Shown here one piece after another: positions 8,616 to 17,120 of a DNA stretch of 64,000 bases (its first letter is position 1; each line of letters starts with the position of its first letter). Where the stretch lies: the NCBI RefSeq assembly GCF_046602855.1, contig NZ_JBKINJ010000001.1, positions 1,736,001-1,800,000 of the forward strand, given 5' to 3'. Source of the stretch: Gracilimonas sp046602855. Its GTDB lineage: Bacteria > Bacteroidota > Rhodothermia > Balneolales > Balneolaceae. The notes under the pieces were generated by a model. It saw only the letters and a list, made by a program, of their open reading frames with translations. It was not told the origin of the DNA and made no database searches. A program made the position numbers and the translations under genes.

Positions 8616-9509
8616 TTAAGGCCGAGCTGCATTAACAGCTTCAAAGTATTCGGTCGTTTTCAGAAGTTTATCATCTCCGTTCAACTCATTATACCAGTAT
8701 TGTTCGACCACTTTAGCGCCGGTTTGCATAAGCAGTTGCATGGTTCCCTGCGACTTGTGTTCAGCGATCACCCAATTGGAAATAATGTTATAGTTCAGGC
8801 GGTCGTTGACACCAAACGTCTGACTGCGGTCAAATTCAAAGAGAACGCCTTCTTTCACTTTTGTATCCGGAAATCCTTCCATTTGTGTAAAACCTACACC
8901 CGGATTCTCCCCTCTTCTGATAAAAGCCTGTAGCGCAATCGGACGTTCATCAACAGGTAATTGTTTCATTGCTTGCAGACCCAATACAGCAGAGGCTTTA
9001 TGATGCCCGTGGAATTCTTCGAAGGGTAACATCAAGAACAGAAAATCATAATCTCCATCTTTCAGGATCTGAACCAGCCTTTCATGCACCCAGTCTGTAT
9101 TCCACTTTTCTAAGGTTTCGTGTACGTCTTCAGTATAGTAAAAATCAGGTTGGTCGAAGAAAAAATAGTTCCGGATTCCAACAATGTCTCCACCTGCCAT
9201 TAGTTCCTGCTTACGGATTCCGGGCAAATATTGCCGGCCAACCTCTTCTTTATCCAGCTCTTTATTATAGATATAATTCCCTAGTGTGGAATAGGTATAC
9301 CCTCCTTCACCATTGGTCATAAGTGCCAGGTCCACCTTACCTCCCAACAGCTTTGTTGTTTTAAAAATGGTAGCGGAAAATAAGGCATCATCGTCAGGAT
9401 GTGCCGTGACCAACAATACTTTGGGTTGGTAATTTAGCAGCGAATCTTGTGCAATAATGGTCGGTCCGGAAAGGAGAAAAACCATCAGAATTAAGTATCT
9501 CTTCATCAT
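8616..9509 (-). CDS. LmbE/PIG-L family N-deacetylase, exported
   Basis: 297 aa with a cleavable signal peptide (about 1-20, ending TIIAQ). The PIG-L zinc site is clear: TAHPDDDALF (His37, Asp39, Asp40) plus the downstream histidine in EFHGHHKAS. MTNGEGGY is also typical. Family members remove N-acetyl groups from GlcNAc-type substrates (MshB, BshB, GlcNAc-PI deacetylase). Because this one is exported, bacillithiol or mycothiol synthesis is unlikely, and a cell-wall or external glycan substrate is more plausible (inference). It is convergent with the SIMPL gene and lies downstream of the TesA-like gene on the same strand (92 bp gap). Confidence 0.9.
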   Translation of the reverse strand: MMKRYLILMVFLLSGPTIIAQDSLLNYQPKVLLVTAHPDDDALFSATIFKTTKLLGGKVDLALMTNGEGGYTYSTLGNYIYNKELDKEEVGRQYLPGIRKQELMAGGDIVGIRNYFFFDQPDFYYTEDVHETLEKWNTDWVHERLVQILKDGDYDFLFLMLPFEEFHGHHKASAVLGLQAMKQLPVDERPIALQAFIRRGENPGVGFTQMEGFPDTKVKEGVLFEFDRSQTFGVNDRLNYNIISNWVIAEHKSQGTMQLLMQTGAKVVEQYWYNELNGDDKLLKTTEYFEAVNAARP

Positions 9510-9601
9510 AAGATCTTGTTTTTCAATTCAATATTGATGTAATGTACGATTGAAAATTTGTTTTAAAAAGGTTGAGATAACAAGCTTAAAACAGTAATTT
9601 T

Positions 9602-10210
9602 TTATAGCAAAGGTTCCAGTTTTTCCCATATTGTCTCAGCGATCACCCTATGACCTTTTGGTGTAGGATGTATTCCATCACTCTGCATTAAGTCCTCATT
9701 TCCGCCAATTTTGTCAAGTATCATGGGGATAAGTGGGAGTCCGTTTTCTTCAGCCAGCTCAGGATACATGCTCTCGAATTGCCTCGTGTATTCTTGTCCA
9801 AGATTCGGCGGGACCTGCATTCCGGCAAGTATGATCTGCACATCCGGATATTTTGACTTAACTTTATCAATGATCTGCTGTAGATTATCTTTTGTGGAAC
9901 TAAGCTCTATACCCCTCAACCCATCGTTGCCTCCCAATTCAAGCACAAATACATCGATCTTTCTTTGCAATACCCAGTCGATTCGCCTTAATCCTCCGGC
10001 TGAGGTTTCTCCACTAAGACCTCCATTAATCACTTCATAATTTAATCCCGCAGAATCAACTTTTTGCTGTATTAGTGCCGGAAAGGCTTGGCTTTTATCC
10101 ACCCCAAGCCCTGCTGTAATACTGTCACCGAAAAATAAAATACTCTTTTGTTCTGGACTTTGAGCCTGAACAAATGTAAATGCAATGAGAAAGATAAATA
10201 ATGATCTCAT
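9602..10210 (-). CDS. TesA-like arylesterase / acyl-CoA thioesterase I
   Basis: SGNH hydrolase of the TesA subgroup, about 202 aa from the chosen start. ATG 10210 was preferred over an upstream in-frame start because it begins a clean signal peptide (MRSLFIFLIAFTFVQAQ). Block I is FFGDSITAGLG, block II has NGGLSGETSAGG, block III is ELGGNDGLRG, and block V is DGIHPTPKGH. E. coli TesA is a periplasmic thioesterase/lysophospholipase/arylesterase and is divergent from ybbA-ybbP. The same layout is found here, which strengthens the subgroup call. It is the third SGNH hydrolase within 9 kb. Confidence 0.92.
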   Translation of the reverse strand: MRSLFIFLIAFTFVQAQSPEQKSILFFGDSITAGLGVDKSQAFPALIQQKVDSAGLNYEVINGGLSGETSAGGLRRIDWVLQRKIDVFVLELGGNDGLRGIELSSTKDNLQQIIDKVKSKYPDVQIILAGMQVPPNLGQEYTRQFESMYPELAEENGLPLIPMILDKIGGNEDLMQSDGIHPTPKGHRVIAETIWEKLEPLL

Positions 10211-10303
10211 GTAATTGATTTGATATAAATTTAGGTTTAAGGGTCGTTTATTTTTTGAAACTTTAAAGGAATGTTTCCCCAATAAACCGTTGTTTGAGTC
10301 GGT

Positions 10304-11038
10304 ATGATTCAAAAAATAAGAGACGTGTCAAATATACTCGAAGTTCATCAGCTATACCGAAAATTCCAAAGTGGAACCAAGACCTTAACGGTTGTAAACA
10401 ATATTAATTTTTCAATTCCTGAAGGCATCTCATGTGCCGTAGTAGGACCATCTGGGTCCGGCAAAACAACCCTGCTAGGTTTGTGTGCCGGCCTGGATCG
10501 CCCCTCATCCGGCACTGTTACACTAAATGAAATTCCACTCAATCCTTTAAATGAGGATGAAAGAGCTAAGGTTCGTAACCAACATGTGGGTTTTGTATTT
10601 CAAACTTTTCAGCTTGTACCCACTTTGACAGCCATAGAGAATGTAATGGTTCCCTTGGAACTGCGGGGAGAAGGCACCAAGGAAGTCCGCGAAAGGGCTG
10701 GAGAACTACTGGAGAGTGTTGGACTCGGTGACCGTACACACCATTATCCTACTCAACTTTCAGGCGGTGAACAACAACGTGTGGCTATAGCGCGTGCATT
10801 TATCAACGACCCTAAGATCCTGTTTGCCGATGAACCGACCGGTAATCTGGATACTGAGACCGGAGAGTATATTGAAAACCTGATCTTTGATCTGAATGAA
10901 AAGCAGGGTACGACCCTTGTATTGGTTACCCATGATCTGGAACTGGCTAAAAAGTGTGACCGGATCATAAGCCTCAAAAACGGGCGGGTAAATGAAGACT
11001 CTCACGCTGAAGTTGAAACAGAAAGCGCGCCTAAATAG
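10304..11038 (+). CDS. ybbA: YbbA/LolD-type ABC transporter ATPase
   Basis: 244 aa ATP-binding subunit. Walker A is GPSGSGKTT (residues 48-56), the signature is LSGGEQQR (from 152), Walker B is ILFADEPTGNLD, and the switch histidine is in VTHD. The ADEPTGNLD form is characteristic of the MacB/LolD/YbbA class, which powers mechanotransmission or lipoprotein/lipid-linked export. The FtsX-type permease starts 5 bp after the stop. Divergence from a TesA-like gene reproduces the E. coli tesA/ybbAP neighbourhood, so YbbA is the preferred name. The exported substrate is not established in this family. Confidence 0.9.
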   Translation: MIQKIRDVSNILEVHQLYRKFQSGTKTLTVVNNINFSIPEGISCAVVGPSGSGKTTLLGLCAGLDRPSSGTVTLNEIPLNPLNEDERAKVRNQHVGFVFQTFQLVPTLTAIENVMVPLELRGEGTKEVRERAGELLESVGLGDRTHHYPTQLSGGEQQRVAIARAFINDPKILFADEPTGNLDTETGEYIENLIFDLNEKQGTTLVLVTHDLELAKKCDRIISLKNGRVNEDSHAEVETESAPK

Positions 11039-11043
11039 ATCAT

Positions 11044-13596
11044 ATGAGTAATAAAAACTCTTTGCTTTGGACAGTCAAAATGGCGTGGCGTGATTCAAGA
11101 TCTCATCGATCCAAGCTGTTTCTTTTTATGGCTGCTATTATTGTCGGAGTTGCAGCTCAGGTTGCGATCACTTCATTCAGGTCAAACCTAAACAGTAGCA
11201 TTGAGAGTCAAGCCAAGGAATTGCTTGGAGCAGACCTTGAGGTAGAACGCAATGCTCCATTCCAGGAAGAACTGCAGACCGTACTTGATTCGCTGGGTGG
11301 CGATGTCTCTACTGCCCTTGAGTTTAATTCTATGGCATTTTTCCCGGAAAACGGGAATACGCGGCTTTCACAGATCACAGCTATAGAAGGTAACTTTCCA
11401 TTTTATGGAGACTTGATCACTGAACCCTCATCAGCAGCCGAAACTTTTCAAACTAATGGGGGAGCACTGGTAGATGAACCCGTCATGAGATTATTTGACC
11501 TGCAACCCGGTGATTCTGTAAAAATAGGACAGGTTACTTACGAGATCGAGGGAACATTGATAGAGATACCCGGACAACCCGTTGCTGCTTCTTTTTTTGG
11601 ACCCAGGATCTTCATACCAAAAGAAAATGTGGAAGCAACCGGCCTTCTCCAAAGGGGAAGCAGACTTGAATATGTATCCTGGCATAAGTTTCCCGATGGT
11701 ACAGATATGAACTATGTGGATGATAGACTCGATGATCTGCGTGACGAACAAGGTCTGCGTTTCGGCTATGATACAGTTGAAGAACGAGAGGAAGAAGTAG
11801 GTGAAGCAATTTTATATTTATCCAACTTTTTAAATCTTATTGGTTTTATCGCTCTGCTGCTTGGTGGAATAGGAGTGGCAAGCTCTATTTTTGTGTACAT
11901 CAGGCAAAAGATCAATACCGTAGCTGTACTCCGCTGCGTGGGAGTATCATCGAATCAGGCTTTATTGATCTACCTGATCCAAGCTGCCTCGATGGGGTTT
12001 GTGGGTTCTGCATTAGGAGCTATGATAGGATCAGGCATTCAGATGTTCTTACCCGTTCTTGTTCAGGATTTCCTTCCGGTAGATATTGAACTTTACATCT
12101 CCTGGACCTCAGTGGCCATTGGAATTGGAACTGGATTGGTTATATCCGTTCTCTTTGCCTTATTTCCACTTTTAGCCGTTAAAAAGATCTCCCCACTATA
12201 TTCTATCAGAAGCATTCAGATCAACCTGGCTCAATTACTCTCGAATAACACAAAGATTACTCTGTCAGCTGTACTATTGTTATTTGTAACCACCTATGCC
12301 TGGATCATGATCGGTGAGATAATACCTTCCCTGGCATTCACTGGTGGATTGGTAGCATGTTTGCTGTTATTAACCGGTTTTGCAAAGTTGATCATGAAGG
12401 GCTCACGAAAGTTTTTGCGTGCCGGTTTTTCATATGAACTCAGACAAGGATTAGCTAACCTATACCGACCTAATAATCAAACAACTACCCTTTTACTCAC
12501 TTTCGGTCTGGGAGTAACTATGATCAGTTCCCTTTATCTGACACAGGATATGTTACTAGATCAAATCGATTTTGGTGGACAGGAAGACCTGCCAAACCTT
12601 GCCTTATATGACATCCAGTATGATCAAAATGATGGAGTGAATGATATTATAAGGTCAAACGGACATGAAATTCTCCAAAATGTACCCATAGTGACGATGA
12701 GGATACAATCCATCAACGGAATGACCCCTGCAGAATTAAGAGAAGACACCACTGCCAACCCTCGAGGCTGGGCTTTAAACCGAGAATATCGTTCTACCTA
12801 TCGTGATTCGTTATTGCCTACCGAATCCATTGTTGATGGCGAATGGATCGGCAGAGCTGAAGGATTTGATCAGGTCGTGCCTATATCAGTTGAGGTTGAT
12901 CAGATGGAAGATCTGGATGCTTCCATTGGTGATACATTGACCTGGGATGTGCAGGGTATTCCAATACAGACTTATATTGCAAGCACCAGAACCGTTAAAT
13001 GGGATCAGCCTTCACCAAACTTCTTTGTAGTCTTCCCTGCAGGGGTACTTGATAATGCCCCTCAATTCTTTGCCACCACAATCAAAACTGACGGGCGTGA
13101 TTCATCACTTGAACTTCAGCAGAAACTGGTGCAAGCTTATCCAAATGTTTCAGCAATAGATGTGGGACTTGTTTTCGAGACGGTTCAAAATTTTCTGGGC
13201 AAAGTAACCTTTGTTATTCAGTTCATCGGTTTGTTCAGTATCATAACCGGCTTGATCGTACTGGCCGGATCAGCAGCCACTTCACGCTTTCAAAGAATTC
13301 GAGAAGCTGTACTATTAAGAACACTTGGGGCCTCAAAAAAACAGGTCATCAAGATACAGATCATCGAATATGCCCTACTTGGAATCATGGCATCTATGAC
13401 CGGTTTGATACTCTCATTGGGTGCAAGTTATCTGATCGGTTATTTTTACTTTGAGATCAATTTTGTCCCGGATTTCTTTATTATAGGGGTAGAAATAATC
13501 ATTCTTACTACATTGGTCTTACTGATAGGTCTACTGAATACGCGTGGCATTCATAACAAACCGCCATTAGAAGTTCTTAGAGCTGAAGTAGAATAA
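11044..13596 (+). CDS. ybbP: YbbP-type FtsX-family ABC permease
   Basis: 850 aa polytopic inner-membrane subunit pairing with the ATPase immediately upstream. The N-terminal helix (about 22-45) is followed by a large periplasmic region (about 45-255). A first FtsX domain of three helices follows (about 260-380, with VLRCVGVSSNQALLIYLIQ). A central helix pair (about 400-445), a second periplasmic region (about 495-700) and a second FtsX domain near the C-terminus (VLLRTLGASKKQVIKIQIIEY) complete it. This long, duplicated FtsX organisation is that of YbbP, whereas MacB and LolC/E are shorter. The YbbAP-TesA link suggests envelope lipid or lysolipid handling, which is inference. Confidence 0.9.
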   Translation: MSNKNSLLWTVKMAWRDSRSHRSKLFLFMAAIIVGVAAQVAITSFRSNLNSSIESQAKELLGADLEVERNAPFQEELQTVLDSLGGDVSTALEFNSMAFFPENGNTRLSQITAIEGNFPFYGDLITEPSSAAETFQTNGGALVDEPVMRLFDLQPGDSVKIGQVTYEIEGTLIEIPGQPVAASFFGPRIFIPKENVEATGLLQRGSRLEYVSWHKFPDGTDMNYVDDRLDDLRDEQGLRFGYDTVEEREEEVGEAILYLSNFLNLIGFIALLLGGIGVASSIFVYIRQKINTVAVLRCVGVSSNQALLIYLIQAASMGFVGSALGAMIGSGIQMFLPVLVQDFLPVDIELYISWTSVAIGIGTGLVISVLFALFPLLAVKKISPLYSIRSIQINLAQLLSNNTKITLSAVLLLFVTTYAWIMIGEIIPSLAFTGGLVACLLLLTGFAKLIMKGSRKFLRAGFSYELRQGLANLYRPNNQTTTLLLTFGLGVTMISSLYLTQDMLLDQIDFGGQEDLPNLALYDIQYDQNDGVNDIIRSNGHEILQNVPIVTMRIQSINGMTPAELREDTTANPRGWALNREYRSTYRDSLLPTESIVDGEWIGRAEGFDQVVPISVEVDQMEDLDASIGDTLTWDVQGIPIQTYIASTRTVKWDQPSPNFFVVFPAGVLDNAPQFFATTIKTDGRDSSLELQQKLVQAYPNVSAIDVGLVFETVQNFLGKVTFVIQFIGLFSIITGLIVLAGSAATSRFQRIREAVLLRTLGASKKQVIKIQIIEYALLGIMASMTGLILSLGASYLIGYFYFEINFVPDFFIIGVEIIILTTLVLLIGLLNTRGIHNKPPLEVLRAEVE

Positions 13597-13674
13597 AAAA
13601 GAGCCCTATTTAACGGAACATTTTTATCTTATGTTGTTTAATAACAATGAATACCAACAAAAGAGAGGATCTAC

Positions 13675-14352
13675 ATGAAAACTAAAAGTTTAAAATTTAT
13701 TTTATTCGGCTTAATACTTGCCCTTCCATTTACTGCTTGTCAAAACTGGAGTAAAACAGCCAAAGGAACAACTATTGGAGCGGGTGCCGGGGCATTGGCA
13801 GGAGCTGTGATAGGTAAAGCGGCAGGTAATACAACTACTGGTGCTATTGTAGGTGCCGCTGTAGGTGGTGCAACAGGTGCCGCAATTGGAAACTATATGG
13901 ATCGTCAGGCGAGAGAATTGGAACAAGACCTCGAAAACGCTACTGTTGAACGCGTCGGTGAAGGTATCAAGATCACTTTTGATTCCGGAATCCTGTTTGA
14001 TTTTGACTCTTTTGCTTTAAAAGATCAGTCAAAAGAAAACATTGCCGATCTTGCTGAGATCTTAAATAAGTATGAGGATACAAACATTATGTTTGGAGGA
14101 CATACTGACAGCCGTGGTTCAGAAGAATACAATCAGGAGCTATCAGAAAAACGTGCTCGTTCCGTAGCAGAATATGCCGCCTTTACCGGTGTAGATGCTG
14201 AGAGAATGACCATTGTAGGTTATGGAGAAGAACAACCTGTTGCCACAAACGATACCGAAGCCGGGCGACAGCAAAATCGACGGGTTGAGATCGCTATCTG
14301 GGCCAATGATGAACTGAAAAAAGCTGCTGAAGAAGGCCGAATAGGCAACTAA
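13675..14352 (+). CDS. OmpA-family lipoprotein with glycine zipper (YiaD-like)
   Basis: 225 aa lipoprotein. The lipobox is PFTAC with Cys22. A glycine-zipper segment follows (about 34-80, repeats such as GAGAGALAGAVIG and GGATGAAIG). The C-terminal OmpA-like peptidoglycan-binding domain (about 100-215) carries FGGHTDSRGSEEYN and the helix motif NQELSEKRARSVAEY plus QQNRRVEIAI. The combination is that of E. coli YiaD. It anchors the outer membrane to peptidoglycan through meso-DAP-binding Asp/Arg residues. It has its own AGAGG-like ribosome site and a strong terminator, so it is probably monocistronic and well expressed. Confidence 0.93.
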   Translation: MKTKSLKFILFGLILALPFTACQNWSKTAKGTTIGAGAGALAGAVIGKAAGNTTTGAIVGAAVGGATGAAIGNYMDRQARELEQDLENATVERVGEGIKITFDSGILFDFDSFALKDQSKENIADLAEILNKYEDTNIMFGGHTDSRGSEEYNQELSEKRARSVAEYAAFTGVDAERMTIVGYGEEQPVATNDTEAGRQQNRRVEIAIWANDELKKAAEEGRIGN

Positions 14353-14372
14353 TTTAGTTTTATAATCTTTTC

Positions 14373-14407
14373 AAAGTCCTGTATGATATCATGCAGGACT
14401 TTTTTTA
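14373..14407 (+). terminator. Strong intrinsic terminator after the OmpA-like gene
   Basis: Arms AAGTCCTG and CAGGACTT, extended by partial pairing around a GATATC centre, followed by seven T residues, 20 bp past the stop codon. Confidence 0.9.
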
Positions 14408-14449
14408 TTTATACTTACTTTATAACAAAGTCACCAGATATCAAATATT

Positions 14450-15550
14450 ATGGTAAAAAAGATTTCCAAAAGGATTCCCGTACCTCACTTTCTTCGTCAT
14501 AAAAAGCATTCCAAAGAACCTGGTCAGGCTCCGGGAACCTTACAATTTACTGGTGAAAAGAGAATTGAGAATGTACAGCTCAACCTTTTAGACTATGATG
14601 TTGAGCAACTTGGTGAATATGACATCACCGAAATTGAAGAAAGTAAACCTTATCTGGAATCACCTTCTAAAACATGGGTCAATGTACTCGGGCTTCACGA
14701 TGTTGAAAAACTAAAACATATCTGGAGCTATTTTGGGCTTCACCCACTAATACAGGAAGATATCCTCAATACCAATCAAAGGGCTAAGATCGAAGAATAT
14801 CCGGATCAGGTATTTTTCGTTCTCCGTATGATGAGTATCATGGAGGAAACAGGAGAACTGAATGTAGAACAAGTGAGTATAGTGTTATATGAAGACAGTG
14901 TTCTTTCCTTTCAGGAAGATGATTACCCGATTTTTGAACCGGTACTACACCGCTTGCGAAATAAAGCTCCACGTTTGCGTAAAGAAGGCCCTGATTATCT
15001 TGCCTACGCGCTAATTGATACCATAGTGGATCATTACTTTAAAGTAATGGAAAAACTAGGCGATGAGATCGAGATACTTGAAGATCACATAATTTCCAGT
15101 GCAGATGATGACATTCCTGAACAGATACATGCTCTAAGGCGAAAAGTTCTTTACCTACGAAAAGCAATTTGGCCACTCAGAGATAGCTTGAATAATCTGC
15201 TTCGCGAGGAATCGCCCTTAATTAATGAAGAAAATAAAATATACTTCCGTGATGTTCACGACCACTTGGTTCAGATCATTGACGGGATTGAAAATTACCG
15301 AGACATGATAATTGGGATGTTGGATATGTATATGTCTCAGGTTAGTAATAAGATGAATGAAGTGATGAAGGTATTAACGATCATTGCCACTATTTTCATC
15401 CCACTTACCTTTCTCGCCGGTATTTACGGAATGAACTTTGAGTATATGCCTGAACTTTCAGTAAAATGGGCTTATCCCGCAATTTGGGTTATCATGATAT
15501 TGACTACAATTGGAATGCTCATCTATTTTAGAAAAAAGAAATGGCTCTAA
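14450..15550 (+). CDS. corA: CorA-family Mg2+/Co2+ transporter
   Basis: 366 aa. A large N-terminal cytoplasmic alpha/beta domain (about 40-230) leads into a long stalk helix, then two C-terminal transmembrane helices. The first (about 305-325) is followed directly by the family hallmark YGMNF (Gly327-Met328-Asn329). The second helix (about 340-358) ends in a short basic tail (RKKKWL). Pentameric CorA imports Mg2+ (and Co2+/Ni2+) driven by membrane potential. The gene has its own intergenic region behind the upstream terminator and is convergent with the FadL-like gene, with only 11 bp between stops. Confidence 0.96.
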   Translation: MVKKISKRIPVPHFLRHKKHSKEPGQAPGTLQFTGEKRIENVQLNLLDYDVEQLGEYDITEIEESKPYLESPSKTWVNVLGLHDVEKLKHIWSYFGLHPLIQEDILNTNQRAKIEEYPDQVFFVLRMMSIMEETGELNVEQVSIVLYEDSVLSFQEDDYPIFEPVLHRLRNKAPRLRKEGPDYLAYALIDTIVDHYFKVMEKLGDEIEILEDHIISSADDDIPEQIHALRRKVLYLRKAIWPLRDSLNNLLREESPLINEENKIYFRDVHDHLVQIIDGIENYRDMIIGMLDMYMSQVSNKMNEVMKVLTIIATIFIPLTFLAGIYGMNFEYMPELSVKWAYPAIWVIMILTTIGMLIYFRKKKWL

Positions 15551-15561
15551 TATAAAGAGTA

Positions 15562-17076
15562 CTAGAAAAGAATTTTCAGCCCAACCTGTATTTTCAGGAC
15601 TTGTTTAGTGAATTCAAATGTTGTGGACTGAGGTTGACCGTTAAAATCGATGTAATTGTACAATTCAGATCGGTCATCTTTCTTCAGATAATGGCCTGAC
15701 ACATCGATCAGAAATCCATCACTGACTTTCAGGTCAAAACCTACGGAATAGGTTTTGGTGTCTTCGGGAGTTAATTTACTGATGGCCGGTCTATAAGAAT
15801 AAGCAGCCCTGATCCCGGTTCTATCGTCCAATTTTTTTCCTACACCGATCTTAAAATTTGTAACCGATTCGTAATTATCTTCCATGAAATTATTCAGGCT
15901 TTCCTGTTGAGCTCTGATATCCACTTCATCAACGAGCCTGAGATCACTATCGGTAACAAAGTCGATCTCCGTATCCTGATAGTCTATATACTCAGCAGAA
16001 GCTGAAACTGAAAAACCTGCAAAGTCCAGCAGTGCAGCACCTATCTTGAGCTTTCCCGGTTGTTCAATTCTGTATCTGAAGCTGCCATCACTCGCTATAT
16101 CATAAAAGAACGGTTCCGATCCATCATCTAATGTAGTTTCTATAGAAGAATAATAGTCTTCAGATATCCTGATAGTAGCCGGCAGCATGTAACTTGCACC
16201 AATATTCAACCCTGAAAATAACTTATACACAAGTCCCGCGCGGTACTTACCCCCTTGAACATCAACATCAACCTCATCATGTACCAGAATATTATCAATA
16301 TCGCTGCCTTCGATGAATGTTCCGTCATAGTCATTTTGTGAATCGTATTCCAGGAAATCACGTCTGTAGGTATACTCTCCGGTAAAATAGCTGGCAGAGA
16401 ATCCAAGAAAAAGATCCTTTCTGAATTCTGTGGCTGCAAAGAAAGAATACTCCCCCATATAGGTACTGTATTTTATATCAGCTTCCTGATCGATACCCGG
16501 AAAAGTGCCCGGTGGAAAACCGATCCTAAAAATTGACTCCAAATAGGTCGAGTCCACATCACCCCAATCAATGGCGTAGGTTTGAAAAGCCAATTCATTG
16601 TATTCACTGTCAGGGTCCAGAAAAGAGTCCGTGATAGTGTTATCATTGTTTCTGCCGGAAACACGAAAAGCATTATTGGCTGAAGAAGTGCGATTATAAC
16701 CCCCGCCTATAATAAAACTACCTTGCTTTGTTGGAAAATTATACACGAACCCTAGATCACCAAGTTTAGTAACAGACTGCTCAGCTTCAATATCATTACC
16801 TAAATAGAAATTCTCGGTCTTGGTATTCTGGTTGTATAAGCTGAATGAAAATTGACTACCTCCCAATAAAGCCATTGCTGCCGGATTATCGAGATAACTG
16901 CCAAACCCATATCCATTTGCTACTGAAGGCATAAAGGATGAAGGATTTCCATTCATGTTTTGATTGCTGAATTCCAGTGCCAGGTTTGGATAGCTTGCTG
17001 GACTCAATCCGTTTTGAGCTAGCACAGAACCACTTAAAAATATCAAAGTTATTAAGATTAGATATAATCTCTTCAT
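15562..17076 (-). CDS. FadL/OmpP1-type outer-membrane beta-barrel
   Basis: 504 aa with a signal peptide (about 1-20, SGSVLAQ) and a beta-barrel ending in an aromatic residue (IQVGLKILF). The N-terminal region resembles the FadL/TodX/OmpP1 family: an early YLDNPAAMALLGG segment (the NPA element marks many FadL proteins) and alternating amphipathic strands throughout, with late strands such as GIRAAYSYRP and FDLKVSDGFLIDVSGHYL. The family takes up hydrophobic compounds such as long-chain fatty acids, and PorV of type IX secretion belongs to the same superfamily. At about 500 aa it is longer than typical PorV (about 380-400), so hydrophobic-substrate uptake is the first choice. It sits 44 bp downstream of the Ser/Arg-rich lipoprotein gene. 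Confidence 0.8.
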   Translation of the reverse strand: MKRLYLILITLIFLSGSVLAQNGLSPASYPNLALEFSNQNMNGNPSSFMPSVANGYGFGSYLDNPAAMALLGGSQFSFSLYNQNTKTENFYLGNDIEAEQSVTKLGDLGFVYNFPTKQGSFIIGGGYNRTSSANNAFRVSGRNNDNTITDSFLDPDSEYNELAFQTYAIDWGDVDSTYLESIFRIGFPPGTFPGIDQEADIKYSTYMGEYSFFAATEFRKDLFLGFSASYFTGEYTYRRDFLEYDSQNDYDGTFIEGSDIDNILVHDEVDVDVQGGKYRAGLVYKLFSGLNIGASYMLPATIRISEDYYSSIETTLDDGSEPFFYDIASDGSFRYRIEQPGKLKIGAALLDFAGFSVSASAEYIDYQDTEIDFVTDSDLRLVDEVDIRAQQESLNNFMEDNYESVTNFKIGVGKKLDDRTGIRAAYSYRPAISKLTPEDTKTYSVGFDLKVSDGFLIDVSGHYLKKDDRSELYNYIDFNGQPQSTTFEFTKQVLKIQVGLKILF

Positions 17077-17120
17077 TGATTAGCCTGATTTATTAATACC
17101 GTCTTTTTTACTTGATCAGC

